Shown: one piece after another, positions 1-7,873 of the stretch
Layout: every line of letters begins with the position of its first letter
Position numbering within the stretch: the stretch's first letter is position 1
From: a virus
DNA: 20,461 nt
Reading direction: 5' to 3' (one strand)
IMG/VR virus record: IMGVR_UViG_3300017768_000118
Coordinates: 1 to 20,461 of that record
Position numbers and translations under genes: made by a program
Notes under the pieces: generated by a model
Seen by the model: the letters and a program-made list of their open reading frames with translations, nothing else
What the model was told of the DNA's origin: nothing
The model's database searches: none

Positions 1-996
1 ACAGAAACACAAACTACCATGAACAATACAAGCGCTGCTTGGAACGAGGTAACCGCAGTAACAAATGCTACTAGCGGCGATTGGAATGACGCTAGAACTA
101 CATTGCAAGTTACAAGTGGTGATTGGAATGACACTCGCAGCAGTGTGATGAACACTAGTGGTAATTGGGATAGTGTGTACAGCTTCGTAAACAGTGACAG
201 TGCAACAAACAATACTCAATACAACGAGGATACATACGTAAATGTTACTGGTGATAAGATGATAGGTAATTTACATCTTGACGGTGCAGAATTAATTGTC
301 GGTGGTAATATAACCATGGCAGGTGACATTATACATGAAAATGATACCGGTACTAGAATATCATTCAATGATGATATTATCAATTTAGAAGCTAATGGTC
401 AAGAATTTATAACAATAGATGGTACAGCACCTACTCCTGATGCTGTTATTATAAATGACCCTGCTACTACTGCTATACACTTTCAGGTAAAAACGCCAGA
501 TGATGATTGTGCGTTTGTAATCGATGGTGATACCGGATTTGTAAACATTGGCCAATGTATAGGTGATAACACTGGTGGTTTGTTGGAAGTTAACGGTACT
601 GCGAAATTTGTTAATATAGTAACTCAAGAGCAATTATCAGTCATTGGTGAAATTGTAAGTGGTGCTGATGCGACTCCGCTACATGATATATTCAGTACAA
701 GTACAGATATAAAAGGTGATTTAACTGTGTGGGGCAGCGTTAGTTCTAGAGACGAACTTATTGTCAACAACACTACATCAGTTAGTGGTGATTTAATACT
801 CAAAGGTGATATTGATGGTTTAGAAAATACTAAGATAAACGGACCGGTCGAGACACCAGATGGCCTCACATCAAGTACATACAAGACCACTGCCCCGGAT
901 GGTTCGATCAAAGAAGGTGTTACGCAGGATGTTAATATTGGTGGACATGTATTACATATAGTAAATGGTTTGATAGTAGAGGTGACTGATGAGTGA
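1..996 (+). CDS. Fibre/fibritin-like virion structural protein, 5' end outside window
   Basis: The reading frame is open back to base 1, so the gene probably begins upstream; the first ATG in the window is at 19. The N-terminal part carries three to four degenerate repeats of about 18 residues around the motif SGxWNxxR/xS (for example TSGDWNDTRSSV). Glycine- and asparagine-rich beta-type sequence follows (GNLHLDG, GGNITMAGDI, GDLILKGDI), and the C-terminus ends in a short 'GGHVLHIVNGLIVEV' segment. Repeats of this kind are typical of trimeric fibre, whisker or appendage proteins of marine T4-like phages. No enzyme motif is seen. The position just upstream of other virion genes supports a structural role. 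It overlaps the next gene by 8 nt. Which appendage it forms is not clear; a fibritin (wac) or accessory fibre is a guess from context. Confidence 0.6.
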   Translation, partial: TETQTTMNNTSAAWNEVTAVTNATSGDWNDARTTLQVTSGDWNDTRSSVMNTSGNWDSVYSFVNSDSATNNTQYNEDTYVNVTGDKMIGNLHLDGAELIVGGNITMAGDIIHENDTGTRISFNDDIINLEANGQEFITIDGTAPTPDAVIINDPATTAIHFQVKTPDDDCAFVIDGDTGFVNIGQCIGDNTGGLLEVNGTAKFVNIVTQEQLSVIGEIVSGADATPLHDIFSTSTDIKGDLTVWGSVSSRDELIVNNTTSVSGDLILKGDIDGLENTKINGPVETPDGLTSSTYKTTAPDGSIKEGVTQDVNIGGHVLHIVNGLIVEVTDE

Positions 997-2068
997 CACT
1001 GATGTAAAGCCGTTAAGTTCATTTTATAGTACAAATATGAATCCTATGGTTGATTCATATGATAAACTGGCTACTAGGATTGCACACACTTTAGGTTACC
1101 CACAGATAAACATCGAAGCGCATCAAAATCAAGTATATGAGAATATAAGTATAGCTATAGAGATGTTTTCAAAGTTCGCCGGATATACAGAAGAGCTTCT
1201 CACATTCAACACTGAATTATATGAACCCGGGAAGGGAATACAGATGGACGTGTTGTTTACAGCTACAGAACAATTGAACAGTTCGTATCCTGCAGACCCA
1301 AAGACAACAACACTAGATAAAGAACTATATGATGTGGGTAAGATGATCATCGGTGGTGGTCCATTAGATTTTGGAGTATCATACAGAGGCGCTTCAGATG
1401 GAGATGCTCGAGGGATGGGTAGAGATGGTTCTAGTCGCCCGGAGCTGAGTACACGTACACAAACAGCACCAGAGTCTGAAAAGCCTGTACCAAACAAAAA
1501 AGGGTATGACTATTTAACAGATAGTTATAGAAAAGTGGTGGATTGTTTTTCCTTCGAGGAAGGTAGCACATCAGGTATTAATACACTATTCACAATTGAG
1601 CAAACATTAGCTCAGCAAACATATTTTAGTTATGCTCTCGGTAAATATGGATTTGATCTTATCAGCTGGTTCACCATGAAAAATTGGCTAGACACTCGCA
1701 GAAAGCTTTTATCTCAAGATTATTATTATAGATTTGACGACCGAAAGCAGACATTATACTTAACACCAGAACCTAAAGCGGGTAGAAGAGCTGATTTTTA
1801 CGGTATTATAGGTTGTTATGTCGAGAGACCGGTTTGTGAGTTGGTGTCAGAACAATGGGTATATCAATATTCACTTGCATTAACAAAAATAATTATAGGT
1901 AGAATTCGAGGCAAATACCAAGGTACAAATTTATTCGGTGGTGGTCAACCAAATTATTCTGAATTGCTCAGCGAAGGTAATGCTGAGAAAGATAAACTTG
2001 AAGAAAGGTTATATGAGGGTGTACCAGGATTCGGTGATGGTCAACCACCTCTATTCTTTGTTGGATAA
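989..2068 (+). CDS. Putative virion structural protein (possible neck/head-tail connector)
   Basis: This 359-residue protein starts at ATG 989, inside the end of the upstream gene, with a good ribosome site (GAGGTGA about 4 nt before the ATG). The middle (about residues 130-165) is rich in G, S, R and P and looks like a linker. The flanking parts look folded, with conserved-looking aromatic stretches such as 'WVYQYSLALTKIIIGRIRG' near residue 290. It has no signal peptide, membrane segment or catalytic motif. Proteins of this size and style sit beside neck and head genes in marine T4-like phages, and the tight coupling to a fibre-like gene upstream and head genes downstream suggests a virion component. 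T4 gp13/gp14-like neck function is possible but is inferred only from place. Confidence 0.55.
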   Translation: MSDTDVKPLSSFYSTNMNPMVDSYDKLATRIAHTLGYPQINIEAHQNQVYENISIAIEMFSKFAGYTEELLTFNTELYEPGKGIQMDVLFTATEQLNSSYPADPKTTTLDKELYDVGKMIIGGGPLDFGVSYRGASDGDARGMGRDGSSRPELSTRTQTAPESEKPVPNKKGYDYLTDSYRKVVDCFSFEEGSTSGINTLFTIEQTLAQQTYFSYALGKYGFDLISWFTMKNWLDTRRKLLSQDYYYRFDDRKQTLYLTPEPKAGRRADFYGIIGCYVERPVCELVSEQWVYQYSLALTKIIIGRIRGKYQGTNLFGGGQPNYSELLSEGNAEKDKLEERLYEGVPGFGDGQPPLFFVG

Positions 2069-2069
2069 C

Positions 2070-2414
2070 ATGGAGTACATATACAAGATAGAGGTTTTAA
2101 GAGTAATAGACGGTGATACTATAGATGCAGAAATAGACTTAGGATTTGATATATCTATACAAAAAAGAATACGCCTACACGGTATCAACGCTCCAGAAGT
2201 AAGAACAAGAGACAAAGAGGAAAAGGCTAGAGGTTACAAGGCAAAAGAATATCTTGAAAGTATTATTAAGCAGCAGAACAATGTACTATATTTAAAATCG
2301 ATGGACAAGGGTAAGTATGGTAGATGTATAGGTATATTGTTTGAAGTTGACTTTGATAATTGTAGCATAAATGATGATATGATACATGAAGGTCATGCCA
2401 CGCCATATAAATGA
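2070..2414 (+). CDS. Staphylococcal-nuclease-like (thermonuclease) endonuclease
   Basis: This 114-residue protein matches the SNase fold, a Ca-dependent phosphodiesterase family cutting DNA or RNA. Visible motifs are VIDGDT (residues 12-17, metal site), 'RIRLHGINAPE' (R35 and E43 as in the S. aureus enzyme) and 'KYGRCIG' with R85 at the place of catalytic Arg87. The residue matching Asp40 is Asn40. The frame is open further upstream to an ATG at 1938, but that would run 131 nt inside the preceding gene, and the SNase domain begins directly after ATG 2070, two bases past the upstream stop. The gene ends in an ATGA overlap with the gp4 homologue, so the two are probably translated together. It has no signal peptide and should act in the cytoplasm, perhaps in host DNA breakdown or DNA end processing. 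Confidence 0.85.
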   Translation: MEYIYKIEVLRVIDGDTIDAEIDLGFDISIQKRIRLHGINAPEVRTRDKEEKARGYKAKEYLESIIKQQNNVLYLKSMDKGKYGRCIGILFEVDFDNCSINDDMIHEGHATPYK

Positions 2415-2881
2415 AGAAAAAACCTTATAAGAAATATAAACAGTACAGACAAGGCACATACCGACCAGTCAATTCAACAAAATACAAAGGAGCGAAATAC
2501 CCTAGATACTTGAGTAGTTGGGAGCTTAAATTCTTCAAGTGGTGTGATCGTAATCCTAATGTAATTCAATGGACAAGTGAATCTGTATGTATACCATATA
2601 TATCACCAGTGGATGGTAAGATGCATAGATATTATGTTGATAATACAGTTCATATTAATGAAGGTACTAAAATTGTCAAATACTTGATAGAAATCAAGCC
2701 TAGCAAGCAGACAAGACCACCATCAAAGCATGGCAATAAAAAAAGATCTACTATAATACATGAGGCTGCAACCTGGGAGGTTAATCAAGCCAAATGGGTC
2801 GCAGCAAAAAACTGGAGTGACAAGAACGGGTTTATATTTCAAATCGTGACTGAAAAGGACTTTAATTTATTCACTCGTTAG
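2411..2881 (+). CDS. 4: Head completion nuclease, T4 gp4 homologue
   Basis: The 156-residue product is close in length to T4 gp4 (about 150) and shares its hallmark layout: a basic N-terminus 'GTYRPVNSTKYKG', then 'SSWELKFFKWCDRNPNVIQW', 'SPVDGKMHRYYVDN' and 'YLIEIKPSKQ'. These fit a PD-(D/E)XK nuclease core, with E38, D77 and the E94-x-K96 pair as likely metal and catalytic residues. In T4, gp4 acts with gp50 to finish filled heads before tails join, and is thought to trim DNA. The start is the ATG overlapping the stop of the nuclease gene upstream (ATGA). In T4, gene 4 lies far from genes 21-23; here it lies immediately upstream of gene 21, so head maturation functions are clustered. Confidence 0.88.
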   Translation: MKKKPYKKYKQYRQGTYRPVNSTKYKGAKYPRYLSSWELKFFKWCDRNPNVIQWTSESVCIPYISPVDGKMHRYYVDNTVHINEGTKIVKYLIEIKPSKQTRPPSKHGNKKRSTIIHEAATWEVNQAKWVAAKNWSDKNGFIFQIVTEKDFNLFTR

Positions 2882-2900
2882 TGGAAAACCATAGGAGCTA

Positions 2901-2908
2901 AATAAATA
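2901..2908 (+). promoter_or_regulatory. Possible T4-type late promoter upstream of gene 21
   Basis: AATAAATA lies 7 nt before the ATG at 2916, one base off the T4 late consensus TATAAATA. If the start site is 6 nt downstream, as in T4, the leader would be about 2 nt. An AGGAG stands 18 nt from the ATG, too far for a normal ribosome site. This match is weaker than the other late promoters listed. Confidence 0.35.
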
Positions 2909-2915
2909 TAATTAA

Positions 2916-3614
2916 ATGCATGCAAAATTATTAGTAGAAACATCCGATCCGAAGGATTTTGAATATATAATCGAAGAGAAGAGTAACAACTCCAAATCGA
3001 CTATATACATACAAGGACCGTACGCGATGGCCACGAGCGATCCTCAAGCCGCCAACAAGAATAAAAGATGTTATTGTCCGGATGAGATGAGGAACGAGGT
3101 CAATAGATATAATGAACAGATGGTACAAACCAAACGCGCTCTAGGAGAATTGAACCATCCGACTAGCGCAGATGTTAATCTTGAACGTGCCTGTCATTTA
3201 GTTGTAGAATTAAAGCCAAGTGAATCAGATTCAAATATATATATCGGAAAATCAAAGGTTTTATCAACACCTAGTGGTATGGTTGTTGAATCATTAATCA
3301 GAGATGGGTGTAGTGTTGGTATGAGCACTAGGTCGCTAGGCAAGTTGATACAAATGGAAGAGGACTCTTCAGTCAGTCAAGTACAAGACATGCGACTGGT
3401 GGCTGTTGATTGTGTTGCTGATCCGAGTTTTGGTGAAGCGTTTGTGAACGGTATTCTAGAGAGCAAGCAATATGTATTAGACACATACGGTCAATATGTA
3501 GAAGCATATGAAACCTTCGAACAAGGTCTTACTAATCTGCCACGTAAGGATGTAGAGAGTTATTTGAAGAATAACATACTCGAATTTATTAGCAAAATTA
3601 AAGAAAGTATTTAA
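2916..3614 (+). CDS. 21: Prohead core protease, T4 gp21 homologue
   Basis: This 232-residue protein (T4 gp21 is 212) belongs to the prohead serine protease family that cleaves scaffold and capsid proteins inside the immature head. Key features are 'LGELNHPTSADVNLE' with the catalytic His at residue 81, the serine-rich stretch 'GCSVGMSTRSLG' (residues 131-142) carrying the nucleophile, and 'VAVDCVADPSF' (162-172), all typical of phage prohead proteases. A 34-nt gap separates it from gp4, and the next gene starts 2 nt after its stop. The order protease, linker gene, scaffold, capsid matches the T4 head block. Its expected substrates are the gp22 and gp23 homologues encoded directly downstream. 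Confidence 0.9.
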   Translation: MHAKLLVETSDPKDFEYIIEEKSNNSKSTIYIQGPYAMATSDPQAANKNKRCYCPDEMRNEVNRYNEQMVQTKRALGELNHPTSADVNLERACHLVVELKPSESDSNIYIGKSKVLSTPSGMVVESLIRDGCSVGMSTRSLGKLIQMEEDSSVSQVQDMRLVAVDCVADPSFGEAFVNGILESKQYVLDTYGQYVEAYETFEQGLTNLPRKDVESYLKNNILEFISKIKESI

Positions 3615-3615
3615 A

Positions 3616-3780
3616 ATGAAAGAACAATCTCCTCAAATTAAACAATCAATAACGCAATTTGTTAAGCACTTAACAGATAAAAATTATGCGGAAGCCAATA
3701 AGTTTTTAAAGAAAACGGTGGAAACTAAGCTTTTTGACCGGATTAAGCCCCACAAAAGCATAAATATTTTTAAGCAATGA
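3616..3780 (+). CDS. 54-residue protein between protease and scaffold genes
   Basis: A short gene runs from ATG 3616 to TGA 3778-3780 and fills the gap between genes 21 and 22. It starts 2 nt after gene 21 and overlaps gene 22 by ATGA, an arrangement unlikely for noncoding DNA. The product is small, basic and helical, with the segment 'DKNYAEANKFLKKTVETKL' followed by 'RIKPHKSINIF'. T4 carries small prohead core proteins (gp67, gp68) next to gene 21, so a minor core or scaffold protein is a reasonable guess, but no secure similarity can be shown by eye. A late promoter motif for gene 22 lies within its last codons. Confidence 0.65.
   Translation: MKEQSPQIKQSITQFVKHLTDKNYAEANKFLKKTVETKLFDRIKPHKSINIFKQ
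3759..3766 (+). promoter_or_regulatory. 22: T4-type late promoter for scaffold/capsid genes
   Basis: CATAAATA, one base from TATAAATA, lies inside the end of the 54-residue gene. A start 6 nt downstream (about 3772) would give a leader of about 5 nt before ATG 3777. It would allow extra transcription of genes 22 and 23. Confidence 0.5.
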
Positions 3781-4703
3781 GTGATAACAGCATAAAAGAA
3801 CAATTGAAAAAGGTTGCCTCTGATGTCTTGACTGAAGATACACTAGACGGCATCCAAGAAGCATTTAACCAATCTGTACAGGAGAAGTCAGAAAAGTTAG
3901 CCGAACTCCGCGTTGAGAAAGCTCTCATCGAACAAGATGAAGAACATGCGGTTAAGCTAGAAAAACTACTGGAAGCCATTGATGCCGATCATACATCTAA
4001 GCTACACCGTGTCGTAAAAGCTATTGACACAAATCATTCACAAAAACTTGTGGCTCTAGCAGAGAAGTTCAAGGGTGAATTAGATACTGATGCTGACACA
4101 TTCAAAGAGAGTGTTATTGACAACATCAGCAATTATCTGGATCTGTATATTGAGAAAGTTATACCTGCTGAAGATATACAAGAGGCTGTTAAAAACAAAC
4201 ATGCAGCATCATTATTAGAAAATTTAAGAAAAACATTATCCATTGACAGCGCGCTAGCTAATGAACAGATTAGAGATGCAGTCATGGATGGAAAAAAACA
4301 AATTGATGAATCTACTGCTGAGGTAGAAAAGCTCAAACATAACAACAAAGTTCTTGCAGAGACACTACAAGTCGAGAAGGCTAAATTGACACTCGAGCAA
4401 CTTACAAGCGGATTACCAGCAGTAAAAAAGCGGCACATAGAGAAAGTGTTAGATGGTAAATCAGCTGAATTCATCACAGAAAATTTTCAATACACACTTG
4501 ATATGTTCGATAAAACAGAGACACAAAAGTTGGATCAATTAAGAGAGCAAGTAGCTCCGAAGACACCAGCTGACCGTCCTGTTGCTGGCAAGAAAGAAAC
4601 AATACAAGAGAGTGTTGCACAAAAAATCGAACAAGAAGAACCTAATAAGTTACAAGACACTGGTCTATTTAACAACTACATGGGGGAACTTGGAAAATGG
4701 TAA
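3777..4703 (+). CDS. 22: Prohead core scaffold protein, T4 gp22 homologue
   Basis: The 308-residue product is almost wholly charged and helical, with long predicted coiled coils (about residues 25-115 and 165-215), as in the T4 gp22 scaffold around which the prohead assembles. It has a 'VIPAEDIQEAVKNKHAA' segment and a C-terminal 'DTGLFNNYMGELGKW', a tail style common to T4-like scaffolds. Glutamate after small or hydrophobic residues occurs often, offering cleavage sites for the gp21 protease, which degrades the scaffold during maturation. Its place directly before the capsid gene supports the call. The start is the ATG overlapping the preceding stop, which is also the first ATG after the late promoter motif at 3759. 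Confidence 0.85.
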   Translation: MSDNSIKEQLKKVASDVLTEDTLDGIQEAFNQSVQEKSEKLAELRVEKALIEQDEEHAVKLEKLLEAIDADHTSKLHRVVKAIDTNHSQKLVALAEKFKGELDTDADTFKESVIDNISNYLDLYIEKVIPAEDIQEAVKNKHAASLLENLRKTLSIDSALANEQIRDAVMDGKKQIDESTAEVEKLKHNNKVLAETLQVEKAKLTLEQLTSGLPAVKKRHIEKVLDGKSAEFITENFQYTLDMFDKTETQKLDQLREQVAPKTPADRPVAGKKETIQESVAQKIEQEEPNKLQDTGLFNNYMGELGKW

Positions 4704-4741
4704 AAATAATTTTTGTTGAGGCTCTTAGAAGCCTGAGTTAT

Positions 4742-4747
4742 GGAGGT
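4742..4747 (+). promoter_or_regulatory. 23: Strong Shine-Dalgarno site of the capsid gene
   Basis: GGAGGT lies 8 nt before ATG 4756 and is the best ribosome site in the window. A short hairpin (AGGCT at 4719-4723 with AGCCT at 4730-4734) stands just before it in the leader. Efficient translation suits the most abundant virion protein and contrasts with the missing sites before many other genes here. Confidence 0.75.
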
Positions 4748-4755
4748 ATAGAGAT

Positions 4756-6207
4756 ATGTCACAGGTAAAACCCGCACAATCATATATCGATGAGGCACGA
4801 GCAGGAACACTTCTTGAGAAGTGGGCTCCTGTATTGGACTACAGTTCCGATAACGTTGCTCCTATTACAGACGATCACTCACGTTTGAACACCGCAATTC
4901 TTTTGGAAAACCAAGAGAACTGGTGCTTGAATGAGAATTCGGCTGGATCAGGAGGAGTTTTCGGAACCGCCGGAAGCATGGGACATGGAGGAGCAATGAC
5001 TCCTGCATCTGATTTCTATGCACAAGGCGATGCACGTCTTCCAAAGATCCTCATTCCGATGATTCGTCGTACATTTCCTGAACTTATCACTAACGAGATC
5101 GTTGGCGTTCAACCAATGAGCGGTCCTGTGGGACTCGCTTTTGCTATGCGTTACAAATACGAAGCTGATTCTCTAGGAGCAGATGGCATTGATGGCCACG
5201 CTTCCGGCAAAGTCGACACCCAATCCGGAGTAACCGGTGGTGGGTCAGACGATGACGAAGCAGGTTATCAACAACTTGACACCCGTTTCACGGGTACCGA
5301 GTCTGATGACCTAGGAGATCAGGATTTCACTGATAATATCGGTGCATTCGTAGATGAAGACTCTGGTGTTGCAAAAGCACTTGCTGATTATGAGCTAACC
5401 GGTAAAATTCCTCAGATGGTCGTTTCTTTTGAAAAGACCGCTGTTGAAGCTGGTACTCGTAGGCTTGCTGCTCGCTGGTCCGTCGAACTTGAACAAGACC
5501 TCAAGAACATGAATGGTATTGATATCGATACTGAATTGACAAACGCTATGTCGTATGAAATTCAGGCCGAAATCGACCGTGAAATGCTCATGAGAATGGT
5601 TCAAGTATGCGCATCCAACGCTGCTGGAGGTAAGGGTGTTAGCACCTGGAGCCCTGCAACAGCTGATGGGCGCTGGATGGCAGAACGTAACCGTGACCTA
5701 TATGCCAAGATTATAGTTGAAGCGAATCGAATCGCTATCCGCAACCGTCGTGGTGCTGCTAATTTCTTAGTCGCAACACCTCGTGTTTGTGCGATTCTTG
5801 AAATGCTCCCTGAGTTTCAGTGGATGCAAGTTCAAGGCAACGTCAACACGCAACCTGTTGGTATCGCTCGTGTTGGTAATCTCGGAGGAAGGTTCAACGT
5901 ATATCGCGACACACGTACAGAAGGCCAGTTCGAAGATGGCAAGCGTTCAGAAGGACGCTTGGAATACATTCTTCTTGGTTATAAAGGACCTGAGTTTTAC
6001 GACACAGGAATCATTTATTGCCCGTACATCCCAGTGATGGTACAGAGAACTGTTGGTCCTAATGACTTTGCTCCCCGCGTAGGTTTGTTAACACGTTACG
6101 GCGTTGTTGATAACATCTTCGGAGCAGAGCTTTACTATCACGTAATCGTTGTCAAGAATCTTGGTGATTCGTTCACACCCGGCACACAGTCGGTGTACTT
6201 CGGATAA
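4756..6207 (+). CDS. 23: Major capsid protein, T4 gp23 homologue
   Basis: This 483-residue protein has the T4 gp23 hallmarks: 'RRTFPELITNEIVGVQPM', 'GLAFAMRYKY', 'RWSVELEQDLKNMNG' and 'YYHVIVVKNLGDSF' near the end. It forms the hexameric shell of the head (HK97 fold). The gp21-type processing rule (hydrophobic-x-Glu) is met at LNE, residues 58-60, so the mature protein probably starts at Asn61; the first 60 residues would be the scaffold-binding propeptide. A glycine/serine/aspartate-rich insertion lies at about residues 145-190. Codon choice is noticeably more G+C-rich at third positions than in the neighbours, as expected of a highly expressed gene. It has a strong ribosome site and is followed by a terminator. 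Confidence 0.97.
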   Translation: MSQVKPAQSYIDEARAGTLLEKWAPVLDYSSDNVAPITDDHSRLNTAILLENQENWCLNENSAGSGGVFGTAGSMGHGGAMTPASDFYAQGDARLPKILIPMIRRTFPELITNEIVGVQPMSGPVGLAFAMRYKYEADSLGADGIDGHASGKVDTQSGVTGGGSDDDEAGYQQLDTRFTGTESDDLGDQDFTDNIGAFVDEDSGVAKALADYELTGKIPQMVVSFEKTAVEAGTRRLAARWSVELEQDLKNMNGIDIDTELTNAMSYEIQAEIDREMLMRMVQVCASNAAGGKGVSTWSPATADGRWMAERNRDLYAKIIVEANRIAIRNRRGAANFLVATPRVCAILEMLPEFQWMQVQGNVNTQPVGIARVGNLGGRFNVYRDTRTEGQFEDGKRSEGRLEYILLGYKGPEFYDTGIIYCPYIPVMVQRTVGPNDFAPRVGLLTRYGVVDNIFGAELYYHVIVVKNLGDSFTPGTQSVYFG

Positions 6208-6264
6208 TTCGTAGTAGATTTGTTCAGCCGGTGAAATGATATATCCGGCGATAAAAAACTTTTT

Positions 6265-6301
6265 CGACTCTTACAGGTGATGCTGTAGAGTCGTTTTTTT
6301 T
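6265..6301 (+). terminator. Rho-independent terminator after the capsid gene
   Basis: The stem CGACTCT (6265-6271) pairs with AGAGTCG (6287-6293). A further ACAG/CTGT pair lies inside a 6-nt loop, and a run of eight T follows. A smaller GCCGG/CCGGC hairpin (6227-6231 with 6245-6249) precedes it. On the minus strand the same stem is followed by AAAAAGTTTTTT, so it may also end the converging queF transcript less efficiently. Confidence 0.9.
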
Positions 6302-6303
6302 GT

Positions 6304-7233
6304 CTATTGCTTGGCTGTTTTGGCGTGCAATACACTAGCGTTGGTCAACTTCTTATTCAACACACTCTTATCACTGACGCGTGTAGGATTGATATCAATA
6401 CCACCACGTCTAGCATACAAGCAAGACACAGCTAGAGTTTCTGGCTTCAGAAGATCACTTAATCTCTTGTATATTGTCTCACATATCTCTTCATGAAAGT
6501 GACACTCGTCTCGAAACGATATAATATATTTTAATAATGATAGTGGCGAGACTGTCTTCTCAGCTGTGTAACTGATATACACATCACCCCAATCTGGTTG
6601 GCTCGTGACTCGGCAGTTACTCTTTAACAAGCTACTATGATAAAACACAGGCTGACCCTCTGCCCAAGCTGGCCACTTGTCTACCACTTGTAACAACCCC
6701 GGAGTCTCATTATATACATTAACATCTTTACCATACAATCTCTCATGGGGTACAATGGACTCTAGTGTGTGATACTTATCGTCAATAAAAACCGGTTCTC
6801 CCGTGGCTTTGACACGCGACGGTAATATATCCACAATAACCTCTGTCTCTAGCGAGCTAGACAAATCACCAGAGATTGTTTTCTTGAGAAACTCAAACAC
6901 TGCAGATTCTGATGAACCACATTTGTACATGTTGAATGAATTCAAATACAACTTGAGACTTTTACTCTCTACAATAAATTTACTCTCACATGGATACACA
7001 ATCTTAGCCACACCAGAAATAGGGAGCCCGTTATCAGTTAGAGCGCTCACTTCGTAAGCATTCCATATATCATAGCCTACAAAGGGCAAGTTACCTTCAC
7101 TAATGTCTAGATGTTTCCTGTTATTTGATCGAGGCTCTGGTACTATCAATTCAGGATCATATTGATCCTTGTATTGTGATACCTGTCCTAAATGTTTTGA
7201 TATGTTACTATTATCTAATACTTTGTTACTCAT
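6304..7233 (-). CDS. queF: NADPH-dependent 7-cyano-7-deazaguanine (preQ0) reductase QueF
   Basis: QueF reduces the nitrile of preQ0 to the aminomethyl group of preQ1 using two NADPH. The 309-residue product is the long, two-domain form (E. coli type, about 280 residues). The substrate/NADPH motif 'YPCESKFIVESKSLKLY' lies at residues 80-96. The catalytic segment 'SNCRVTSQPDWGD' carries the nucleophile C207 and the proton donor D214, seven residues apart as in E. coli C190/D197, and 'FHEE' gives H247 and E248. All key residues are present. It overlaps the kinase gene upstream by 8 nt, so the two form one operon. In bacteria QueF serves tRNA queuosine; in a phage with dpdA nearby, the likely use is a supply of preQ1 for DNA modification. 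queC, queD, queE and folE are not in this window. Confidence 0.96.
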   Translation of the reverse strand: MSNKVLDNSNISKHLGQVSQYKDQYDPELIVPEPRSNNRKHLDISEGNLPFVGYDIWNAYEVSALTDNGLPISGVAKIVYPCESKFIVESKSLKLYLNSFNMYKCGSSESAVFEFLKKTISGDLSSSLETEVIVDILPSRVKATGEPVFIDDKYHTLESIVPHERLYGKDVNVYNETPGLLQVVDKWPAWAEGQPVFYHSSLLKSNCRVTSQPDWGDVYISYTAEKTVSPLSLLKYIISFRDECHFHEEICETIYKRLSDLLKPETLAVSCLYARRGGIDINPTRVSDKSVLNKKLTNASVLHAKTAKQ

Positions 7234-7798
7234 TATTAATTGTTGTTAAAATTGTTTGCATGCGTGTATCTACATCCCCTGTCAATCGTACTACTTTACT
7301 TCGCCATGTATGCACGCCAGAGATTGACCCGGAATTTTCAAGTATGTCTTCATATATATCTATTATATCATTTCTAAATTGAGAATCAACGCTTCTTTCA
7401 CCGTCATCTTCTATTCTTATATCATCAGGCTCAGTATAAAATATCACATCTAATTTACCTCCTAGATGTGACAGTAAGCATCTAGAATAATCTAAGACCC
7501 ATTTCGATACCTTGCCGTTCTTATGTAACCAATGTGTATAAACATAACCATCTAATATACATCTATCCAATATAGCATCACCTAATCTCATGATATGATT
7601 CTCTAAATGTTCTTTTAAAATGAATAGTTGAGTCGTATCATCACCATCTTCATTTATCACATGTCCCATTCTACCGACTTTACGTGTTACTTCAGGGACA
7701 TACTCGAATATTCTATCATGTCTCGGTAGTTCAACTTTACACTTCTCTAGCAATGTTGATTTTCCTGTGCATTGTGCGCCTGTAAAACTAACTAACAT
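7226..7798 (-). CDS. P-loop kinase/ATPase of the NadR/AAA_28 type
   Basis: This 190-residue protein opens with a Walker A loop GAQCTGKST (residues 7-15) right after the first strand, as in nucleoside, nucleotide and NadR-type kinases. A 'LDRCILDGYVY' segment near residue 78 resembles the DR motif of deoxynucleoside kinases, and 'DVIFYTEPDDIRIEDDGER' near residue 115 resembles the lid region of NadR-like phage ATPases. The likely role is phosphorylation of a nucleoside, nucleotide or related small molecule; the substrate cannot be told. It is first in a two-gene operon with queF (8-nt overlap). A perfect TATAAT sits 6 nt before the ATG, so its mRNA is probably leaderless. Because DpdA acts on finished DNA, a kinase for a modified dNTP is not required; the link to queF may concern NAD(P) or nucleotide supply. 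Confidence 0.7.
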   Translation of the reverse strand: MLVSFTGAQCTGKSTLLEKCKVELPRHDRIFEYVPEVTRKVGRMGHVINEDGDDTTQLFILKEHLENHIMRLGDAILDRCILDGYVYTHWLHKNGKVSKWVLDYSRCLLSHLGGKLDVIFYTEPDDIRIEDDGERSVDSQFRNDIIDIYEDILENSGSISGVHTWRSKVVRLTGDVDTRMQTILTTINNE

Positions 7799-7804
7799 AA
7801 TACT

Positions 7805-7810
7805 ATTATA
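7805..7810 (-). promoter_or_regulatory. -10 element of a leaderless promoter for the kinase-queF operon
   Basis: TATAAT lies exactly 6 nt before the ATG at 7798, the same spacing as in the early array at 16790-20180. No good -35 is seen at 17 nt (TAGCAA), so it may be an activator-dependent (middle-type) promoter. Confidence 0.6.
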
Positions 7811-7873
7811 ATATAAACTCTATCAGATTGCTACTCATCATCTCGGAAAATTATGTCTTTTTATATCCATGAA

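Noticed and set aside
1938-2069. Longer N-terminus for the SNase-like gene starting at 1938
   Set aside because: It would overlap the virion gene by 131 nt, and the nuclease domain starts directly after ATG 2070.
4701-4708. TAAAAATA before the capsid gene as a late promoter
   Set aside because: It lies far from the ATG and departs from the spacing of the other late promoters; the strong ribosome site suggests a longer transcript from upstream.
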